In this document: one piece after another, positions 57,801 to 64,000 of the stretch
Layout: each line of letters opens with the position of its first letter
Numbering within the stretch: position 1 is the stretch's first letter
DNA from: Oscheius tipulae
Taxonomy: Eukaryota > Nematoda > Chromadorea > Rhabditida > Rhabditidae
Reading direction: 5' to 3'
DNA length: 64,000 nt
NCBI GenBank assembly: GCA_037178975.1
Contig: JASJZH010000006.1
Span: 9,238,001 to 9,302,000, forward strand
Program-made: the position numbers and the translations under genes
Notes under the pieces: generated by a model
What the model was told of the DNA's origin: nothing
Database searches by the model: none
What the model saw: only the letters and a program-made list of their open reading frames with translations

Positions 57801-60800
57801 TGCAAAACTGTGCCCTGTACAAGGAAGAACGTGGAATTGGATTCCACGAATGCCAGTCAGAAAGGGCATGTTAAGGGTATGTGTGTGAAACTACCACATA
57901 TACGGATTTAATGAGATTTGGGAAAATCGCAAGAAAAGTTATTGGATGATCAAAGTTTTTGCACTGGACAAAAGATGATCAGTTCACTGAATCGCCAATG
58001 ATTCAGGGCACCTTTTCATGCAAATTAATCACATGAATTAACAGAAAACGTTTAGATTCTTAATTCTTGAAACATAAGATCGAAGTTACCAAAATTCAGA
58101 CCCCGACCGACAGTTCAAAACACTGAGTCTTGCTCGCAAAAACCCAAACAACTTTCAAATTCTCCGATCGCTTACGCTATGATGTGATTGAAAAGTTAGT
58201 TCAAACGAAAAGACATGTGTTTTAGGAGTCAGCAGCTGCTAGTTGAGATTGCATAGAAAACTTGAAAATGTTTTGATTCTTAGACGGAATTGAAGCAAGC
58301 TAAAGAGTCTGGTACAAGCATCATAGATCTAGTGGCGCGGCTGGAAGTTTCTACTGGGGACAAAACATACACAAACTACACATCTTTTGAGTTAACATGT
58401 ATCCTAGCTCAGTATACTTATCAGTAGACCCTATCAACATGTCTGCTAACTTAACATGACAAAGAAAGCTAGTCCAAGAATTTAGATAACAACACACTTT
58501 CGATATTCAACTGATACGAGAATTTTGATGTTATGCAGTAAACGACAAGAACAGACCGAGTAACAGACTGTTCTGAAAAGTTGGTAGAAACAGAAACCCA
58601 GGCATCTGAACAAAACTAGAAAGTTAATTGTGGTATTCCATAACACACAGGTAAAAAGATCGCTTCGGAAATCACAATATTTTCATAAAGATCAAGAGAT
58701 TTTGCCTAAGTGAAAGGATAGTAAAGAAACCTTTACCAACTCCAATTTGAAGTTGCTCATAGCTGATTGTCTACAAATTTGAACAGACTTAATTAATGTC
58801 TAGCCTAGCTCTCAAAAACATGTATTTAAAAAGAACAAACGCGAAAGGAAACATATGAATTCAGGCCTGATGGGAAAGTATTCCTATACGGATACATATT
58901 CAAAGCAGCAGCTGGAGTTTGACTTCCTGCAGGCACTTCCTTACTACCAGGGTCAAATTAATAGTCATCTTTAATCCTCAAAACACAGCGAAACCTACGT
59001 GAATACCTTTAGGCGTGCAGGAGGCGGAAGATTGAAGAAGGAAATTGGTAATCAGACAAATAGAGGGAGGAGTGCTATAGGAAAGAGTCTTTGGAGAGAC
59101 TTGTGTCTGTTACTGCCTGATAAATACCGGTAATTGGGTATTGGAAAAAAAGAGAGAGAAAGAGATATCTAAACAAAGAACCACCGGAAAGTCTCTCCAG
59201 CTTTAAATAACGGCTGCTATTGGCAACCGCACGAGCCTGAGCGTGTCCTACATTTCTCCTCACCTGTTTTTCAGCACCGGTCTGACGTTGGTAATCAGGC
59301 GCGCAGAAATGAAGGACAAGCTGTGGGAGCCAGGACACACATACATGCTAAACTTAGTTACTGCTGGGAGACACAACACTGCGGGTGATTTATGAATCCC
59401 TCATCATTGTGGCTGGAAGTAGAAGGAGCACAGTCGTAAAAAAAATACTGTTGTGCAAAGAATCGGGCTCAAGAGCTCAATTCTAGTCTCTTTTCAGCAT
59501 GTATCTTTTCGTACGATTTGGCGATACCTTGCTATAAGCTCGTCAGTATCAGACTGTCAAGGTTTTGCTCGAATAAAACAGAAACACAATGTTTCGAAAC
59601 ATGTTTGCACGTTCCAGTATCTATAAATTAGTTTGTACCTTGGTCAGGTGCAAATACGACAATGATGGCAGCGTTTCTCTTGATCGCTCTATTTTGGGTT
59701 TCACATGTTTCAGCTTTTAGGGAGCGTAACCTTTGTAAGAATATACATCTTTTACCACAATGTAAAGGAATAAATATTGAGTAGTTTCACAATAAGTGAA
59801 AGATCGACGCCATTTTCTCATTCTGCACAAAATCAAGTTAATTCTTTCAACCTGGATCTTTCACAGGTGTGCTAGGCTCCCGCGTTTCAAACTCATCAGC
59901 TCTGAGCAAGTGAAATAGTGTTTGAGAATGCGTTCTTTACCAGTTCGTAACACTATGTCGCGACGTGGGAGCTGACAAACTTATACCTTTATTACCAATG
60001 GCTAGACAAGAACGCCACAACAACAGTTCGTTGATAAAGTTAGCAAAAGTTGACGGGTGCTGGAAAGTACCAGCATATGCTACAAAACAAAATGTTTCGA
60101 ATACAGGCAAAAGTACTGGTAATACGTTTCTATACTTGGTTTATGCTATAATCAGATTGTCTGCCAGTGCAGGCTGATCCAACAGTGCAATAAAAATATA
60201 ACCGGAATTAGAGTCTAATTCAAAACAGCTCAATTCACTACCATAGAGATTTTGACCGATACTGATACTACGTTTATGCAATATGACAGTCGCTGGAGTG
60301 TGCTTTACCTGTGACTCTGTCAGCTCCTTTCACAGCTCTGTTACAGTTTTAATCTTGTGATAGACATGGCCAAATCGGTGAGGTTCGATAAAAACTTGTT
60401 TCGGATTATATACAACTATGACAACTTTCACAAGACTGACAGAGGAAGAAATAAGTAGAATTGATAGTTACGTTAGAATGACAGTAAATTGGGTTCACAG
60501 AACAGATTTTTTGGTCTTATCATAAGACCTTTTATATTACTCTCTGGCAGTACTGAAACCGCTTCGAGCACTTTTCTTCTCCAGTCCGAAGAGCTACTAA
60601 CCAAATTTTGACCTGGTCTTCAGCCATATCGTACTCGGAATATCTCAGAAGGGGGAAAACCCTCCAAGCAATTAAGAGCTTGGCAGGTTTCTTAGGGAGC
60701 TCTGAGAATTTGATGACCCTGCAAATAGAAAACTTATCGTCGTTGATCTACTAATGTAGCTGTTTTTGTGGCTATGTTGAGGATTATTAATGCTGTTTGT

Positions 60801-61389
60801 GAAACCGTTGACTTTCTGAAGACCTATATTTTCAAAAGGGGCAGAGCATTAGTTTTTTCCTTTTACAACCTTGCTGTATCCTGCCCCTTCATTTCCGCAT
60901 GTGAGCCACTCTTTTTTCCTTGATGAAACGATGTTTTTGTGTTTCTTGCCATAACATGTCAAACCGTCTGAATTTTAACTTGGCAATGCTACAAAAAAGT
61001 CCAGACACTTGCTCTAACAAGTTTCAAAATTAATAAAATTTTACTGTCCTTGTTTTGAAAAAGAGTTCAAACTGTTTTTTAGATTTTTTCTAGTTTTATG
61101 GCTCGTGCCAAACCTCGCTTTAATTTCTAGTGAAACCGGCCAAGAAAGAGGAAAGCTCAACCAAACTTTGGAAAATTTAATCGCCCAGTCCGGAGCGAAA
61201 AGACAGAGGCCATCAGAATAATGCCGAAAGACACATTTGCTGCAACTGTTAGCAATCAGAGGAGAGATGAAGGTGCAGTAGACATCTGCTTGATATTGGA
61301 ATTCATTTTCCTTCTAATGTCCCACCCGATAAATGCTACGAGCAAATATAGCACCAAATTCTTTGTAAAAACCTGTTGCAAACGTCTGT
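54875..61389. other. Gene desert, AT-rich
   Basis: No exon chain with consistent splicing was found over about 6.5 kb. The longest open frame (57194-57688, minus, 164 codons) has no introns, no recognised domain and biased Cys/Ser content. A plus-strand frame ending at 57276 (CSTCPRSDNYQCTCL) is Cys-rich but isolated. A duplicated block CTTAAACGATACAGAACTACTTCC occurs twice near 55253-55300. Confidence 0.45.
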
Positions 61390-61560
61390 TTTTTACAGTA
61401 AGTGAAGCATGTGGCACAGTACGTACGACAAGATGGGAGCTCGTACAATGTTAAAGCAGATGAAACAGGTGTCTCTCGGAAACGGTCTACGATGGTCTGG
61501 GCTGCTATTGGAGAATCTGAAACAAATATTCTATGGAAACTATTTCGTTTGTGGTTTCTA
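61390..61560 (+). pseudogene. Tc1/mariner-like transposase remnant
   Basis: A plus-strand frame reads YVRQDGSSYNVKADETGVSR, then RKRSTMVWAAIGESETNILW. The S-M-V-W-A-A-I-G block matches the strand around the second catalytic region of Tc1-family transposases, where VMVWGAI or MVWAAIS is typical. No start, no full DDE triad and no flanking inverted repeats were established, so this is a decayed fragment at best. Confidence 0.4.
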
Positions 61561-62111
61561 TCAGTGGTAATTCACTATCTGTCCTTGTTTATCACAAGTT
61601 CAATTACTCATGCAATACCGTGTTTTTTTTCACAGCCTCTACTGAATCTATTCCGATAAAGCAGATATCGTTAGGTAAGAACATTTGTTCAACTCCATAT
61701 TTGCAATTACTATAGCCAAACATAGAGCACTGCTTTCGAGAAACATGTGTGCCACCAACACACAAAAGGTCAGATAAGATAGGAGCTGACACATTATGTT
61801 TGCGAATAGTAAACGTGTTTTCGGCAACACATCCTCTATTTTTGAATTGTCACCTTCCAGAGAAATCAATCCCGTCACCCTCCTCGAATCTTCTCAAGAT
61901 TATATATTGTTTATAAGAACACATTTTATGACATATATTACAAGATTAGTCATGATACATTACCTTTGAATATGATGTCTGCAAGTGAATGGACCTTGCT
62001 ATGGAAAAAAAGAGAGTGGGGGTATTGGGGCTTTTCAAGAACTTCGGGTGTCTGTGCCAGGCTTCCTTCAATTATAGTAACTCCCGGTTTCATGCAGCAA
62101 CGGGGGCGGAA

Positions 62112-62181
62112 ATTTTCAAGTAGACTCAACCTGTTTTTTTTTTTACCACAGTAATAAAGCAGGTTGAGTCTACTTGAAAAT
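62112..62181. repeat. Perfect 22-bp inverted repeat
   Basis: The left arm at 62112-62133 begins ATTTTCAAGTAGACTC and the right arm at 62160-62181 is its exact reverse complement, with a T-rich 26-nt spacer. The perfect match suggests a recent event, such as a foldback element or two transposon ends placed head to head. Confidence 0.95.
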
Positions 62182-63172
62182 CTTCTTCAAAATGTTACAA
62201 GATTTGCTCCTGACATAAACAGGTTGACGAAAGTTTAATGCCAAGCCTTGTATCTTTTGCAAGGTTCGATGCAATCCTCATAGTTTTTGGTGCCGTTCCA
62301 TTCCGGCAACTATTTCCTACTCACCCCTTGTTTTCCTCTATTGCTTTCCCGGGGTTTTTATTTTTTTAGCAGATTTGCCAAACAAACCCTATGACATACT
62401 TTCTAATCCCGGAGTATCTTGCTATGTTGCAACAAATCACAGGATTAAAATTGAACCAAACTTTTGCCCCTGACATGATCGAATTAGGTCGAGCTGCATG
62501 AACAAAAGAACACGGGTGGTCTTAAGCTGCTGGCTTTTCTACAATATGTGCATAATCAAGCGGTATTTCTTCATACTCCGCCTCTATCGATAAGGACTGG
62601 GGACGCTAGACAGTCTGCAATCGACTCAGCAGCTGTGCGCACGCGTCTTTCTTGCCCTCTATTTTCACACTTATATCCGAATTGCGCACAATAAGGCTCT
62701 GACCACCTTGAGCGCTGTATCTTTAGCCTTCTTCGCTAAACAAGGTTCTTATCGACTAGAACGCCTCTCAGCTTTGACGAATCTGCCCTCATGTGTCTAC
62801 ATTAGGTAATACCAGCACCATATGCTACTTTCTTCGTTTTCCTCTATTAATCCCGGCACTCATCCTTTTCCTTCTTTTGGACTTCGAATGGTTCGAAATC
62901 CTTTTTAATTTGAGCTTGCACTTTATACCATATTCTCAAGTTTTTAAACATAGTGCTTCAGAACGAGTTCCGTTCTCCAGACTATCGAGAATTTCTAGAA
63001 CAACACAAGTGTTTATGAGCTGACCGCTGGCTGACCCTCTGTCTTTGTAAACAAAAACGGTTCTAGAAACCCGCTCTATGCCACAAAACTCATGCATTGT
63101 CTTCGGCATAAATGTCGCGTCAATTGAAAAATTTTCACATAATACTTTTAGACGCTCCACGGAGGAAAGAAA
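62182..63172. other. Intergenic, nothing recognised
   Basis: No exon chain. CAGGTTGA, the inner end of the inverted-repeat arm, recurs alone near 62219. Confidence 0.45.
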
Positions 63173-63590
63173 ATGGACGAAGAGAAGGTGCAGAAAGCAG
63201 AAGAGAACAGGGAATATTTGAAGTGGCAAGAGGATAGAAAGAGGATGGAAAATATGCGCAAGAAGTATCTGGAGGTCAACTGGGATGTTGCCGATGCTGC
63301 TTATGCCAAGAAGAAGGCCGAGCTGAAAAATGCCAAGAAGAGTTTCGACGAGCGCAGAAAGAACAAGGCGAGGTTTCTGGAGGTGTGATAACGCTTTTTA
63401 GCCTTGGATTCCCAAAAAATTAGCTGCTCTGGGATCTCTGCTCAAGAAGCGTCCTCCTTCCGAGGAGCCTAAGTTTGACTCGGAAACTTCTGGGCCGCAG
63501 ACCCCTTCGCCCGAGAAGACTCTTCTGTCGACCGAGGCTCCCATTCTGATCCAATTTCTTGGACAAACATGAAGGCTAGAGCAAGATAAT
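63173..63590 (+). CDS. Small coiled-coil protein, about 110-132 aa
   Basis: The ATG at 63173 opens MDEEKVQKAEENREYLKWQ and continues as a charged helix (RMENMRKKYLEVNWDVADA; AYAKKKAELKNAKKSFDERR) to FLE at a GTGTGA donor (exon 63173-63382). The next exon carries GSLLKKRPPSEEPKFDSE and TPSPEKTLLSTEAP, ending SWTNMKARAR at TAA 63588-63590. Two in-frame splices are possible: a 19-nt intron (383-401 of this kilobase), giving PWIPKKLAALG first, or a 64-nt intron ending at CTCAAG (63446). The product is likely cytosolic with a helical N-terminus and a disordered phospho-rich C-terminus. Family unknown. Confidence 0.65.
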
Positions 63591-64000
63591 CCTCTTTCAC
63601 GTTATTGCACGTTTTTTCTTGTACATATTCGTTGTGCGGTGATTGAAAAAGATAGAGACAGTTTCTCTGTTGACAGGCATTATTCAAGCGTATATGGTGT
63701 CGAAAGCTGTAAAACTTGACTGTGATAAACAGAGCTTTCAGTCTTGCAGCATCTTTCCTGAAATCCTCAGTTAGCTTCTTCGGCAATACGAAGACTCCCA
63801 CACAAGAAACTTTTTGGGCGTCTCTCAGGAGTGTCTGTTATACCCAGTTTAGATCCCAAACACCCTGTTTTCCAATCCTAGGTACAATCCCCGACACGTT
63901 TACGTTTTGGGGGCCAAATATAATTTCTGTTTCTCATTGAGCGCAAAATACTGATGAACGGAAGGGAGGAAAGCAATATGGAATTAGAATTGTGAGCGGG
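63591..64000. other. 3' flank, nothing secure
   Basis: A minus-strand frame from 63801 to 63469 (KKLTEDFRKDAARLKALFIT and onward) overlaps the coiled-coil gene's last exon antisense. It could be a real exon, but the sense gene has better support. Confidence 0.4.

Noticed and set aside
1-64000. Bacterial-type features (operons, CRISPR, riboswitches, phage)
   Set aside because: The intron-rich animal gene structure throughout rules this out, and no direct-repeat arrays with regular spacers were seen.

Overview
The window is eukaryotic nuclear DNA, most likely from a nematode. Coding sequence is broken into many small exons. Most introns I can place are about 30-48 nt, with GT donors and mostly TTTCAG, ATTTAG or TTAAG acceptors. 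Two tandem 7TM proteins resemble nematode serpentine (srx-like) chemoreceptors, and there is a neuropeptide-type GPCR and a divergent G-alpha. I cannot fix the genus. No bacterial-type operons, CRISPR arrays, rRNA genes or intact tRNA genes were seen.

Layout. 0-5.5 kb, plus strand: an unresolved proline-rich gene (about 0.27-2.7 kb) and an orphan multi-exon gene (3465-5527). 6.3-19.4 kb, minus strand: a neuropeptide-like GPCR, about 4 kb with no gene seen, two tandem srx-like chemoreceptors, a short possible C-terminal exon, a secreted Thr/Tyr/Pro-rich protein (16042-17917), and a tiny two-exon secreted peptide gene (19092-19374). 22.1-31.8 kb, plus strand: a membrane-anchored PDZ protein, a large coiled-coil protein with repeated W motifs, and a secreted acidic protein. 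32.3-45 kb, minus strand: weak exon models, a GSKIP-family gene (34597-35913), a short 30-nt-intron gene (39373-39630), a lone exon near 41.5 kb, an acidic regulatory-looking protein (42084-43107) and part of a membrane protein. 45.6-54.9 kb, minus strand: three well-identified genes in a row, FRMD8, a ChaC gamma-glutamylcyclotransferase and a G-protein alpha subunit. 54.9-63.1 kb is a gene desert with one Tc1/mariner-like remnant and a strong inverted repeat. 63.2-63.6 kb, plus strand: a small coiled-coil gene.

Functionally the recognisable genes are signalling components: chemoreceptors, a peptide GPCR, G-alpha, a secreted peptide, a PDZ scaffold, a GSK3-interacting protein and FRMD8. ChaC is the one clear metabolic enzyme (glutathione turnover). 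Nothing suggests they act as one locus. The points most worth a second look are the 80-residue secreted peptide with a possible amidation site, the very short introns and a GC-AG intron required by the G-alpha reading frame, a family of tRNA-related fragments, a GAGACAGA repeat recurring in unrelated introns, and repeat-rich proteins with no recognised family.
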